A model generated the notes under the pieces. It was not told the origin of the DNA, searched no databases, and was given only the letters and a program-made list of their open reading frames with translations. A stretch of DNA of 64,000 bases from Zea mays (taxonomy: Eukaryota; Streptophyta; Magnoliopsida; Poales; Poaceae), in assembly GCF_902167145.1 (NCBI RefSeq), contig NW_023367355.1:62001-126000 (forward strand), in the 5' to 3' direction. Both the position numbers and the translations under genes were made by a program. Position 1 is the first letter of the stretch. Every line of letters starts with the position of its first letter. Of this stretch, positions 20,068 to 34,446 are shown piece by piece.

Positions 20068-23000
20068 TTGTGTGGCAATTTATCATCGACTAGAGGCTCA
20101 TAAACCTCACCCCACATATGTTTCCTTGCCATAGATTACATTCTTGGATTTCTGGTGGAAACCATTTCTTGGTTAAAAACTCGTACGTGTTAGCCTTCGG
20201 TATTATTGAAAATGGTCATTCATGGCTATTTTCGGCAAAATGGGGGTTGTGTGGCCATTGATCATCGACCAGAGGCTCATACACCTCACCCCACATATGT
20301 TTCCTTGTCGTAGATCACATTCTTGGATTTTTGGTGGAGACCATTTCTTGGTCAAAAATCCGTAGGTGTTAGCCTTCGATATTATTGAAAATGGTCGTTC
20401 ATGGCTATTTTCGACAAAAATGGGGGTTGTGTGGCCATTGATCATCGACCAGAGGCTCATACACCTCACCCCACATATGTTTCCTTGCCATAGATCACAT
20501 TCTTGGATTTCTGGTGGAAACCATTTCTTGGTCAAAAATCCGTAGGTGTTAGCCTTCGGTATTATTGTAAATGGTCATTCATGGCTATTTTCGACAAAAA
20601 TGGGGGTTGTGTGGCCATTGATCATCGACCAGAGGCTCATACACCTCACCCCACATATGTTTCCTTGCCATAGATCACATTCTTGGATTTCTGGTGGAGA
20701 CCATTTCTTGGTCAAAAATCCGTAGGTCTTAGCCTCTAATATTATTGAAAATGGTCGCTCATGGCTATGTTCATAAAAAAATGGGGGTTGTGTGGCCATT
20801 TATCATCGACTAGAGGCTCATAAATCTCACCCCACATATGTTTCCTTGCCATAGATCACATTCTTGGATTTTTGGTGGAGACCATTTCTTGGTCAAAAAC
20901 TCGTACGTGTTAGCCTTCGGTATTATTGAAAATGGTCATTCATGGCTATTTTCGGCAAAATGGGGGTTCTGTGGCCATTGATCATCGACCAGAGGCTCGT
21001 ACACCTCACCCCACATATGTTTCCTTGCCATAGATCACATTCTTGGATTTCTGGTGGAGACCATTTCTTGGGCAAAAATCCGAATGTGTTAGCCTTTGGT
21101 ATTTTTGAAAATGGTCATTCATGGCTATTTTCGACAAAAATGGGGGTTGTGTGGCCATTGATCTTCGACCAGAGGCTCATACACCTCACTACACATATGT
21201 TTCCTTGCCATAGATCACATTCTTGGATTTATGGTGGAGACCATTTCTTGGTCAAAAATCCGTAGGTGTTAGCCTTCAGTGTCATTGAAAATGGTCGTTC
21301 ATGGCTATTTTCGACAAAAAATAGGGTTGTGTGGCCATTGATCGTCGACCAGAGGCTCATACACCTCACCCCACATATGTTTCCTTGCCATAGATCACAT
21401 TCTTGGATTTCTGGTGGAGACCATTTCTTGGTCAAAAATCCGTAGGTGTTAGCCTTAGGTATTATTGAAAATGGTCGTTCATGGCTATTTTCGACAAAAA
21501 TGGGGGTTGTGTGGCCATTGATCATCGACCAGACGCTCATACACCTCACCCCACATATGTTTCCTTGCCATAGATCTCATTCTTGGATTTCTGGTGGAGA
21601 CCATTTCTTGGTCTAAAATCCGTAGGTGTTAGCCTCTAGTATTATTGAAAATGGTCGCTCATGGCTATTTTCAAGGTCGCTCATGGCTATTTTCATAAAA
21701 AATGGGGGTTGTGTGGCCATTTATCATCGACTAGAGGCTCATAAACCTCACCCCACATATGTTTCATTGCCATAGATCACATTCTTGGATTTCTGGTGGA
21801 GACCATTTCTTGGTTAAAAACTCGTACGTGTTAGCCTTCGGTATTATTGAAAATGGTCGTTCATGGCTATTTTCGGCAAAATGGGGGTTGTGTGGCCATT
21901 GATCATCGACCAGAGGCTCGTACACCTCACCCCACATATGTTTCCTTGCCATAGATCACATTCTTGGATTTCTGGTGGAGACCATTTCTTGGTCAAAAAT
22001 CCGTACGTGTTAGCCTTTGGTATTTTTGAAAATGGTCATTCATGGCTATTTTCGACAAAAATGGGGGTTGTGTGGCCATTGATCTTCGACCAGAGGCTCA
22101 TACACCTCACTACACATATGTTTCCTTGCCATAGATCACATTCTTGGATTTATGGTGGAGACCATTTCTTGGTCAAAAATCCGTAGGTGTTAGCCTTCAG
22201 TGTCATTGAAAATGGTCGTTCATGGCTATTTTCGACAAAAATTAGGGTTGTGTGGCCATTGATCGTCGACCAGAGGCTCATACACCTCACCCCACATATG
22301 TTTCTTTGCCATAAATCACATTCTTGGATTATTGGTGGAGACCATTTCTTGGTCAAAAATCCGTAGGTGTTAGCCTTTGGTATTATTGAAAATGGTCGTT
22401 CATGGCTATTTTCGACAAAAATGGGGGTTGTGTGTCCATTGATCATCGACCAGACGCTCATACACCTCACCCCACATATGTTTCCTTGCCATAGATCACA
22501 TTCTTGGATTTCTGGTGGAGACCATTTCTTGGTCTAAAATCCGTAGGTGTTAGCCTCTAGTATTATTGAAAATGGTTGCTCATGGCTATTTTCAAGGTCG
22601 CTCATGGCTATTTTCATAAAAAATGGGGGTTGTGTGGCCATTTATCATCAACTAGAGGCTCATAAACCTCACCCCACATATGTTTCCTTGCCATAGATTA
22701 CATTCTTGGATTTCTGGTGGAAGCCATTTCTTGGTTAAAAACTCGTACGTGTTAGCCTTCGGTATTATTGAAAATGGTCATTCATGGCTATTTTCGGCAA
22801 AATGGGGGTTGTGTGGCCATTGATCGTCGACCAGAGGCTCATACACCTCACCCCACATATGTTTCCTTGTCGTAGATCACATTCTTGGATTTCTGGTGGA
22901 GACCATTTCTTGGTCTAAAATCCGTAGGTGTTAGCCTATAGTATTATTGAAAATGGTCGCTCATGGCTATTTTCAAGGTCGCTCATGGCTATTTTCATAA

Positions 23001-26000
23001 AAAATAGGGGTTGTGTGGCCATTTATCATCGACTAGAGGCTCATAAACCTCACCCCACATATGTTTCCTTGCCATAGATTACATTCTTGGATTTCTGGTG
23101 GAAGCCATTTCTTGGTTAAAAACTCGTACGTGTTAGCCTTCGGTATTATTGAAAATGGTCATTCATGGCTATTTTCGGCAAAATGGGGGTTGTGTGGCCA
23201 TTGATCGTCGACCAGAGGCTCATACACCTCACCCCACAAATGTTTCCTTGTTGTAGATCACATTCTTGGATTTCTGGTGGAGACCATTTCTTGGTCAAAA
23301 ATCCGTAGGTGTTAGCCTTCGATATTATTGAAAATGGTCGTTCATGGCTATTTTCGACAAAAATGGGGGTTGTGTGGCCATTGATCATCGACCAGAGGCT
23401 CATACACCTCACCCCACATATGTTTCCTTGCCATAGATCACATTCTTGGATTTCTGGTGGAGACCATTTCTTGGTCAAAAATCCGTAGGTGTTAGCCTTC
23501 GGTATTATTGTAAATGGTCATTCATGGCTATTTTCGACAAAAATGGGGGTTGTGTGGCCATTGATCATCGACCATAGGCTCATACACCTCACCCCACATA
23601 TGTTTCCTTGCCATAGATCACATTCTTGGATTTCTGGTGGAGACCATTTCTTGGTCAAAAATCCGTAGGTCTTAGCCTCTAATATTATTGAAAATGGTCG
23701 CTCATGGCTATTTTCATAAAAAAATGGGGGTTGTGTGGCCATTTATCATCGACTAGAGGCTCATAAATCTCACCCCACATATGTTTCCTTGCCATAGATC
23801 ACATTCTTGGATTTTTGGTGGAGACCATTTCTTGGTCAAAAACTCGTACGTGTTAGCCTTCGGTATTATTGAAAATGGTCGTTCATGGCTATTTTCGGCA
23901 AAATGGGGGTTGTGTGGCCATTGATCATCGACCAGAGGCTCGTACACCTCACCCCACATATGTTTCCTTGCCATAGATTACATTCTTGGATTTCTGGTGG
24001 AAACCATTTCTTGGTTAAAAACTCGTACGTGTTAGCCTTCGGTATTATTGAAAATGGTCATTCATGGCTATTTTTGGCAAAATGGGGGATGTGTGGCCAT
24101 TGATCGTCGACCAGAGGCTCATACACCTCACCCCACATATGTTTCCTTGTCGTAGATCACATTCTTGGATTTCTGGTGGAGACCATTTCTTGGTCAAAAA
24201 TCCGTAGGTGTTAGCCTTCGATATTATTGAAAATGGTCGTTCATGGCCATTTTCGACAAAAATGGGGGTTGTGTGGCCATTGATCATCGACCAGAGGCTC
24301 ATACACCTCACCCCACATATGTTTCCTTGCCATAGATCACATTCTTGGATTTCTGGTGGAGACCATTTCTTGGTCAAAAATCCGTAGGTGTTAGCCTTCG
24401 GTATTATTGTAAATGGTCATTCATGGCTATTTTCGACAACAATGTGGGTTGTGTGGCCATTGATCATCGACCAGAGGCTCATACACCTCACCCCACATAT
24501 GTTTCCTTGCCATAGATCACATTCTTAGATTTCTGGTGGAGACCATTTCTTGGTCAAAAATCCGTAGGTCTTAGCCTCTAATATTATTGAAAATGGTCGC
24601 TCATGGCTATTTTCATAAAAAATGGGGGTTGTGTGGCCATTTATCATCGACTAGAGGCTCATAAATCTCACCCCTCATATGTTTCCTTGCCATAGATCAC
24701 ATTCTTGGATTTTTGGTGGAGACCATTTCTTGGTCAAAAACTCGTACGTGTTAGCCTTCGGTATTATTGAAAATGGTCATTCATGGCTATTTTCGGCAAA
24801 ATGGGGGTTCTGTGGCCATTGATCATCGACCAGAGGCTCGTACACCTCACCCCACATATGTTTCCTTGCCATAGATCACATTCTTGGATTTCTGGTGGAG
24901 ACCATTTCTTGGGCAAAAATCCGAATGTGTTAGCCTTTGGTATTTTTGAAAATGGCCATTCATGGCTATTTTCGACAAAAATGGGGGTTGTGTGGCCATT
25001 GATCTTCGACCAGAGGCTCATACACCTCACTACACATATGTTTCCTTGCCATAGATCACATTCTTGGATTTATGGTGGAGACCATTTCTTGGTCAAAAAT
25101 CCGTAGGTGTTAGCCTTCAGTGTCATTGAAAATGGTCGTTCATGGCTATTTTCGACAAAAAATTAGGGTTGTGTGGCCATTGATCGTCGACCAGAGGCTC
25201 ATACACCTCACCCCACATATTTTTCCTTGCCATAGATCACATTCTTGGATTTCTGGTGGAGACCATTTCTTGGTCAAAAATCCGTAGGTGTTAGCCTTCG
25301 GTATTATTGTAAATGGTCATTCATGGCTATTTTCGACAAAAATGGGGGTTGTGTGGCCATTGATCATCGACCAGAGGCTCATACACCTCACCACACATAT
25401 GTTTCCTTGCCATAGATCACATTCTTGGATTTCTGGTGGAGACCATTTCTTGGTAAAAAATCCGTAGGTCTTAGCCTCTAATATTATTGAAAATGGTCGC
25501 TCATGGCTATTTTCATAAAAAAATGGGGGTTGTGTGGCCATTTATCATCGACTAGAGGCTCATAAATCTCACCCCACATATGTTTCCTTGCCATAGATCA
25601 CATTCTTGGATTTTTGGTGGAGACCATTTCTTGGTCAAAAACTCGTACGTGTTAGCCTTCGGTATTATTGAAAATGGTCGTTCATGGCTATTTTCGGCAA
25701 AATGGGGGTTGTGTGGCCATTGATCATCGACCAGAGGCTCGTACACCTCACCCCACATATGTTTCCTTGCCATAGTTTACATTCTTGGATTTCTGGTGGA
25801 AACCATTTCTTGGTTAAAAACTCGTACGTGTTAGCCTTCGGTATTATTGAAAATGGTCATTCATGGCTATTTTCGGCAAAATGGGGGTTGTGTGGCCATT
25901 GATCGTCGACCAGAGGCTCATACACCTCACCCCACATATGTTTCCTTGTCGTAGATCACATTCTTGGATTTCTGGTGGAGACCATTTCTTGGTCAAAAAT

Positions 26001-29000
26001 CCGTAGGTGTTAGCCTTCGATATTATTGAAAATGGTCGTTCATGGCCATTTTCGACAAAAATGGGGGTTGTGTGGCCATTGATCATCGACCAGAGGCTCA
26101 TACACCTCACCCCACATATGTTTCCTTGCCATAGATCACATTCTTGGATTTCTGGTGGAGACCATTTCTTGGTCAAAAATCCGTAGGTGTTAGCCTTCGG
26201 TATTATTGTAAATGGTCATTCATGGCTATTTTCGACAACAATGTGGGTTGTGTGGCCATTGATCATCGACCAGAGGCTCATACACCTCACCCCACATATG
26301 TTTCCTTGCCATAGATCACATTCTTAGATTTCTGGTGGAGACCATTTATTGGTCAAAAATCCGTAGGTCTTAGCCTCTAATATTATTGAAAATGGTCGCT
26401 CATGGCTATTTTCATAAAAAATGGGGGTTGTGTGGCCATTTATCATCGACTAGAGGCTCATAAATCTCACCCCTCATATGTTTCCTTGCCATAGATCACA
26501 TTCTTGGATTTTTGGTGGAGACCATTTCTTGGTCAAAAACTCGTACGTGTTAGCCTTCGGTATTATTGAAAATGGTCATTCATGGCTATTTTCGGCAAAA
26601 TGGGGGTTCTGTGGCCATTGATCATCGACCAGAGGCTCGTACACCTCACCCCACATATGTTTCCTTGCCATAGATCACATTCTTGGATTTCTGGTGGAGA
26701 CCATTTCTTGGGCAAAAATCCGAATGTGTTAGCCTTTGGTATTTTTGAAAATGGTCATTCATGGCTATTTTCGACAAAAATGGGGGTTGTGTGGCCATTG
26801 ATCTTCGACCAGAGGCTCATACACCTCACTACACATATGTTTCCTTGCCATAGATCACATTCTTGGATTTATGGTGGAGACCATTTCTTGGTCAAAAATC
26901 CGTAGGTGTTAGCCTTCAGTGTCATTGAAAATGGTCGTTCATGGCTATTTTCGACAAAAAAATAGGGTTGTGTGGCCATTGATCGTCGACCAGAGGCTCA
27001 TACACCTCACCCCACATATGTTTCCTTGCCATAGATCACATTCTTGGATTTCTGGTGGAGACCATTTCTTGGTCAAAAATCCGTAGGTGTTAGCCTTCGG
27101 TATTATTGAAAATGGTCGTTCATGGCTATTTTCGACAAAAATGGGGGTTGTGTGGCCATTGATCATCGACCAGACGCTCATACACCTCACCCCACATATG
27201 TTTCCTTGCCATAGATCACATTCTTGGATTTCTGGTTGAGACCATTTCTTGGTCTAAAATCCGTAGGTGTTAGCCTCTAGTATTATTGAAAATGGTCGCT
27301 CATGGCTATTTTCAAGGTTGCTCATGGCTATTTTCATAAAAAATGGGGGTTGTGTGGCCATTTATCATCGACTAGAGGCTCATAAACCTCACCCCACATA
27401 TGTTTCCTTGCCATAGATCACATTCTTGGATTTCTGGTGGAGACCATTTCTTGGTTAAAAACTCGTACGTGTTAGCCTTCGGTATTATTGAAAATGGTCG
27501 TTCATGGCTATTTTTGGCAAAATGGGGGTTGTGTGGCCATTGATCATCGACCAGAGGCTCGTACACCTCACCCCATATATGTTTCCTTGCCATAGATCAC
27601 ATTCTTGGATTTCTGGTGGAGACCATTTCTTGGTCAAAAATCCGTACGTGTTAGCCTTTGGTATTTTTGAAAATGGTCATTCATGGCTATTTTCGACAAA
27701 AATGGGGGTTGTGTGGCCATTGATCTTCGACCAGAGGCTCATACACCTCACTACACATATGTTTCCTTGCCATAGATCACATTCTTGGATTTAATGGGGA
27801 GACCATTTCTTGGTCAAAAATCCGTAGGTGTTAGCCTTCAGTGTCATTGAAAATGGTCGTTCATGGCTATTTTCGACAAAAATTAGGGTTGTGTGGCCAT
27901 TGATCGTCGACCAGAGGCTCATACACCTCACCCCACATATGTTTCCTTGCCATAGATCACATTCTTGGATTTCTGGTGGAGACCATTTCTTGGTCAAAAA
28001 TCCGTAGGTGTTAGCCTTCGGTATTATTGAAAATGGTCGTTCATGGCTATTTTCGACAAAAATGGGGGTTGTGTGGCCATTGATCATCGACCAGACGCTC
28101 ATACACCTCACCCCACATATGTTTCCTTGCCATAGATCACATTCTTGGATTTCTGGTGGAGACCATTTCTTGGTCTAAAATCCGTAGCTGTTAGCCTATA
28201 GTATTATTGAAAATGGTCGCTCATGGCTATTTTCAAGGTCGCTCATGGCTATTTTCATAAAAAATGGGGGTTGTGTGGCCATTTATCATCGACTAGAGGC
28301 TCATAAACCTCACCCCACATATGTTTCCTTGCCATAGATTACATTCTTGGATTTCTGGTGGAAACCATTTCTTGGTTAAAAACTCGTACGTGTTAGCCTT
28401 CGGTATTATTGAAAATGGTCATTCATGGCTATTTTCGGCAAAATGGGGGTTGTGTGGCCATTGATCGTCGACCAGAGGCTCATACACCTCACCCCACATA
28501 TGTTTCCTTGTCGTAGATCACATTCTTGGATTTCTGGTGGAGACCATTTCTTGGTCAAAAATCCGTAGGTGTTAGCCTTCGATATTATTGAAAATGGTCG
28601 TTCATGGCTATTTTCGACAAAAATGGGGGTTGTGTGGCCATTGATCATCGACCAGAGGCTCATACACCTCACCCCACATATGTTTCCTTGCCATAGATCA
28701 CATTCTTGGATTTCTGGTGGAGACCATTTCTTGGTCAAAAATCCGTAGGTGTTAGCCTTCGGTATTATTGTAAATGGTCATTCATGGCTATTTTCGACAA
28801 AAATGGGGGTTGTGTGGCCATTGATCATCGACCACAGGCTCATACACCTCACCCCACATATGTTTCCTTGCCATAGATCACATTCTTGGATTTATGGTGG
28901 AGACCATTTCTAGGTCAAAAATCCGTAGGTGTTAGCCTTCAGTGTCATTGAAAATGGTCGTTCATGGCTATTTTCGACAAAAATTAGGGTTGTGTGGCCA

Positions 29001-32000
29001 TTGATCGTCGACTAGAGGCTCATACACCTCACCCCACATATGTTTCCTTGCCATAGATCACATTCTTGGATTTCTGGTGGAGACCATTTCTTGGTCAAAA
29101 ATCCGTAGGTGTTAGCCTTCGGTATTATTGTAAATGGTCATTCATGGCTATTTTCGAAAAAAATGGGGGTTGTGTGGCCATTGATCATCGACCAGACGCT
29201 CATACACCTCACCCCACATATGTTTCCTTGCCATAGATCACATTCTTGGATTTTTGGTGGAGACCATTTCTTGGTCAAAAACTCGTACGTGTTAGCCTTC
29301 TGTATTATTGAAAATGGTCGTTCATGGCTATTTTCGGCAAAATGGGGGTTCTGTGGCCATTGATCATCGACCAGAGGCTCGTACACCTCACCCCACATAT
29401 GTTTCCTTTCCATAGATCACATTTTTGGATTTCTGGTGGAGACCATTTCTTGGTCAAAAATCCGTAGGTGTTAGCCTTCGGTATTATTGTAAATGGTCAT
29501 TCATGGCTATTTTCGACAAAAATGGGGGTTGTGTGGCCATTGATCATCGACCAGACGCTCATACACCTCACCCCACATATGTTTCCTTGCCATAGATCAC
29601 ATTCTTGGATTTCTGGTGGAGACCATTTCTTGGTCAAAAATCCGTAGGTGTTAGCCTTCGGTATTATTGAAAATGGTCGTTCATGGCTATTTTCGACAAA
29701 AATGGGGGTTGTGTGGCCATTGATCATCGACCAGAGGCTCATACACCTCACCCCACATATGTTTCCTTGCCATAGATCACATTCTTGGATTTCTGGTGGA
29801 GACCATTTCTTGGTCAAAAATCCGTAGGTGTTAGCCTTCGGTATTATTGAAAATGGTCGTTCATGGCTATTTTCGACAAAAATGGGGGTTGTGTGGCCAT
29901 TGATCATCGACCAGACGCTCATACACCTCACCCCACATATGTTTCCTTGCCATAGATCACATTCTTGGATTTCTGGTGGAGACCATTTCTTGGTCTAAAA
30001 TCCATAGGTGTTAGCCTCTAGTATTATTGAAAATGGTCGCTCATGGCTATTTTCAAGGTCGCTCATGGCTATTTTCATAAAAAATGGGGGTTGTGTGGCC
30101 ATTTATCATCGACTAGAGGCTCATAAACCTCGCCCCACATATGTTTCCTTGCCATAGATCACATTCTTGGATTTCTGGTGGAGACCATTTCTTGGTTAAA
30201 AACTCGTACGTGTTAGCCTTCGGTATTATTGAAAATAGTCGTTCATGGCTATTTTCGGCAAAATGGGGGTTGTGTGGCCATTCATTATCGACCAGAGGCT
30301 CGTACACCTCACCCCACATATGTTTCCTTGCCATAGATCACATTCTTGGATTTCTGGTGGAGACCATTTCTTGGTCAAAAATCCGTACGTGTTAGCCTTT
30401 GGTATTTTTGAAAATGGTCATTCATGGCTATTTTGGACAAAAATGGGGGTTGTGTGGCCATTGATCTTCGACCAGAGGCTCATACACCTCACCACACATA
30501 TGTTTCCTTGCCATAGATCACATTCTTGGATTTATGGTGGAGACCATTTCTTGGTCAAAAATCCGTAGGTGTTAGCCTTAAGTGTCATTGAAAATGGTCG
30601 TTCATGGCTATTTTCGACAAAAATTAGGGTTGTGTGGCCATTGATCGTCGACCAGAGGCTCATACACCTCACCCCACATATGTTTCCTTGCCATAGATCA
30701 CATTCTTGGATTTCTGGTGGAGACCATTTCTTGGTCAAAAATCCGTAGGTGTTAGCCTTCGGTATTATTGAAAATGGTCGATCATGGCTATTTTCGACAA
30801 AAATGGGGGTTGTGTGGCCATTGATCATCGACCAGACGCTCATACACCTCACCCCACATATGTTTCCTTGCCATAGATCACATTCTTGGATTTCTGGTGG
30901 AGACCATTTCTTGGTCTAAAATCCGTAGGTGTTATCCTCTAGTATTATTGAAAATGGTCGCTCATGGCTATTTTCAAGGTCGCTCATGGCTATTTTCATA
31001 AAAAATGGGGGTTGTGTGGCCATTTATCATCGACTAGAGGCTCATAAACCTCAGCCCACATATGTTTCCTTGCCATAGATTACATTCTTGGATTTCTGGT
31101 GGAAACCATTTCTTGGTTAAAAACTCGTACGTGTTAGCCTTCGGTATTATTGAAAATGGTCATTCATGGCTATTTTCGGCAAAATGGGGGTTGTGTGGCC
31201 ATTGATCATCAACCAGAGGCTCGTACACCTCACCCCACATATGTTTCCTTGCCATAGATTACATTCTTGGATTTCTGGTGGAGACCATTTCTTGGTTAAA
31301 AATCCGTACGTGTTAGCCTTTGGTATTTTTGAAAATGGTCATTCATGGCTATTTTCGACAAAAATGGGGGTTGTGTGGCCATTGATCATCGACTAGAGGC
31401 TCATACACCTCACCCGACATATGTTTCCTTGCCATAGATCACATTCTTGGATTTCTGGTGCAGACATTTCTTGTTCCAAAATCCGTAGGTGTTAGCCTTC
31501 GGTATTATTGAAAATGGTCGTTCATGGCTATTTTCGACAAAAATGGGGGTTGTGTGGTCATTGATCATCGACCAGACGCTCATACACCTCACCCCACATA
31601 TGTTTCCTTGCCATAGATCACATTCTTGGATTTCTGGTGGAGACCATTTCTTGGTCTAAAATCCGTAGGTGTTAGCCTCTAGTATTATTGAAAATGGTCG
31701 CTCATGGCTATTTTCAAGGTCGCTCATGGCTATTTTCATAAAAAATGGGGGTTGTGTGGCCATTTATCATCGACTAGAGGCTCATAAACCTCACCCCACA
31801 TATGTTTCCTTGCCATAGATTACATTCTTGGATTTCTAGTGGAAACCATTTCTTGGTTAAAAACTCGTACGTGTTAGCCTTCGGTATTATTGAAAATGGT
31901 CATTCATGGCTATTTTCGGCAAAATGGGGGTTGTGTGGCCATTGATCATCGACCAGAGGCTCATACACCTCACCCCACATATGTTTCCTTGCCATAGATC

Positions 32001-34446
32001 ACATTCTTGGATTTCTGGTGGAGACCATTTCTTGGTCAAAAATCCGTAGGTGTTAGCCTTCGGTATTATTGAAAATGGTCGTTCATGGCTATTTTCGACA
32101 AAAATGGGGGTTGTGTGGCCATTGATCATCGACTAGAGGCTCATACACCTCACCCCACATATGTTTTCTTGCCATAGATCACATTCTTGGATTTCTGGTG
32201 GAGACCATTTCTTGGTCAAAAATCCGTAGGTGTTAGCCTTCGGTATTATTGAAAATGGTCGTTCATGGCTATTTTCGACAAAAATGGGGGTGTGTGGCCA
32301 TTGATCATCGACCAGATGCTCATACACCTCACCCCACATATGTTTCCTTGCCATAGATCACATTCTTGGATTTCTGGTGGAGACCATTTCTTGGTCTAAA
32401 ATCCGTAGGTCTTAGCCTCTAGTATTATTGAAAATGGTCGCTCATGGCTATTTTCATAAAAAATGGGGGTTGTGTGGCCATTTATCATCACCTAGAGGCT
32501 CATAAACCTCACCCCACATATGTTTCCTTGCCATAGATCACATTCTTGGATTTCTGGTGGAGACCATTTCTTGGTTAAAAACTCGTACGTGCTAGCCTTC
32601 GGTATTATTGAAAATGGTCGTTCATGGCTATTTTCGGCAAAATGGGGGTTGTGTGGCCATTGATCATCGACCAGAGGATCATACACCTCACCCCACATAT
32701 GTTTCCTTGCCATAGATCACATTCTTGGATTCCTGGTGGAGACCATTTCTTGGTCAAAAATCCATACGTGTTAGCCTTTGGTATTTTTGAAAATGGTCAT
32801 TCATGGCTATTTTCGACAAAAATGGGGGTTGTGTGGCCATTGATCATGGACTAGAGGCTCATACACCTCACCCCACATATGTTTCCTTGTCGTAGATCAC
32901 ATTCTTGGATTTCTGGTGGAGACCAATTTTTTGGTCAAAAAACCGTAGGTGTTAGCCTTCGATATTATTGAAAATGGTCGTTCATGGCTATTTTCGACAA
33001 AATGGGGGTTGTGTGGCCATTGATCATCGACCAGAGGCTCATACACCTCACCCCACATATGTTTCCTTGCCATAGATCACATTCTTGGATTTCTGGTGGA
33101 GACCATTTCTTGGTCAAAAACTCGTACGTGTTAGCCTTCTGTATTATTGAAAATGGTCGTTCATGGCTATTTTCGGCAAAATGGGGGTTCTGTGGCCATT
33201 GATCATCGACCAGAGGCTCGTACACCTCACCCCACATATGTTTCCTTGCCATAGATCACATTCTTGGATTTCTGGTGGAGACCATTTCTTGGTCAAAAAT
33301 CCGTAGGTGTTAGCCTTCGGTATTATTGAAAATGGTCGTTCATGGCTATTTTCGGAAAAATGGGGGTTCTGTGGCCATTGATCATCGACCAGAGGCTCGT
33401 ACACCTCACCCCAAATATGTTTCCTTGCCATAGATCACATTCTTGGATTTCTGGTGGAGACCATTTCTTGGTCAAAAATCCGTAGGTGTTAGCCTTCGGT
33501 ATTATTGAAAATGGTCGTTCATGGCTATTTTCGACAAAAATGGGGGTTGTGTGGCCATTGATCATCGACCAGAGGCTCATACACCTCACCCCACATATGT
33601 TTCCTCGCCATAGATCACATTCTTGGATTTCTGGTGGAGACCATTTCTTGGTCAAAAATCCGTAGGTCTTAGCCTCTAATATTATTGAAAATGGTCGCTC
33701 ATGGCTATTTTCGGCAAAATGGGGGTTCTGTGGCCATTGATCGTCGACCAGAGGCTCATACACCTCACCCCACATATGTTTCCTTGTCGTAGATCACATT
33801 CTTGGATTTCTGGTGGAGACCATTTCTTGGTCAAAAATCCGTAGGTGTTAGCCTTCGATATTATTGAAAATGGTCGTTCATGGCTATTTTCGACAAAAAT
33901 GGGGGTTGTGTGGCCATTGATCATCGACCAGAGGCTCATACACCTCACCCCACATATGTTTCCTTGCCATAGATCACATTCTTGGATTTCTGGTGGAGAC
34001 CATTTCTTGGTCAAAATTCTGTAGGTGTTAGCCTTCGGTATTATTGAAAATGGTCGTTCATGGCTATTTTCGACAAAAATGGGGGTTGTGTGGCCATTGA
34101 TCATCGACCAGACGCTCATACACCTCACCCCACATATGTTTCCTTGCCATAGATCACTTTCTTGGATTTCTGGTGGAGACCATTTCTTGGTCTAAAATCC
34201 GTAGGTGTTAGCCTCTAGTATTATTGAAAATGGTCGCTCATGGCTATTTTCAAGGTCGCTCATGGCTATTTTCATAAAAAATGGGGGTTGTGTGGCCATT
34301 TTCATCGACTAGAGGTTCATAAACCTCACCCCACATATGTTTCCTTGCCATAGATCACATTCTTGGATTTCTGGTGGAGACCATTTCTTGGTCAAAAATC
34401 CGTACGTGTTAGCCTTTGGTATTTTTGAAAATGGTCGTTCATGGCT
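20068..34446 (+). repeat. knob180-type satellite array, block 2 (forward)
   Basis: About 80 monomers in the same orientation as block 1, continuing the monomer that element 1 interrupted. The 22-bp-duplication marker recurs at 21673, 22593, 22975, 27314, 28235, 30055, 30976, 31716 and 34252, so 920/921-bp units appear here too but more scattered. The block ends abruptly at the first orientation switch. Confidence 0.95.
23450..27050 (+). repeat. Tandem duplication of about 1799 bp (10 monomers)
   Basis: Two adjacent copies, roughly 23450-25250 and 25250-27050, share private variants at a constant 1799-bp offset: CATGGCCATTTTCG (about 24243 and 26042), CGACAACAATGTGGG (24435 and 26234), CATTCTTAGATTTC (24522 and 26321) and ACCCCTCATATG (24670 and 26469). 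The boundaries are approximate. Confidence 0.88.
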
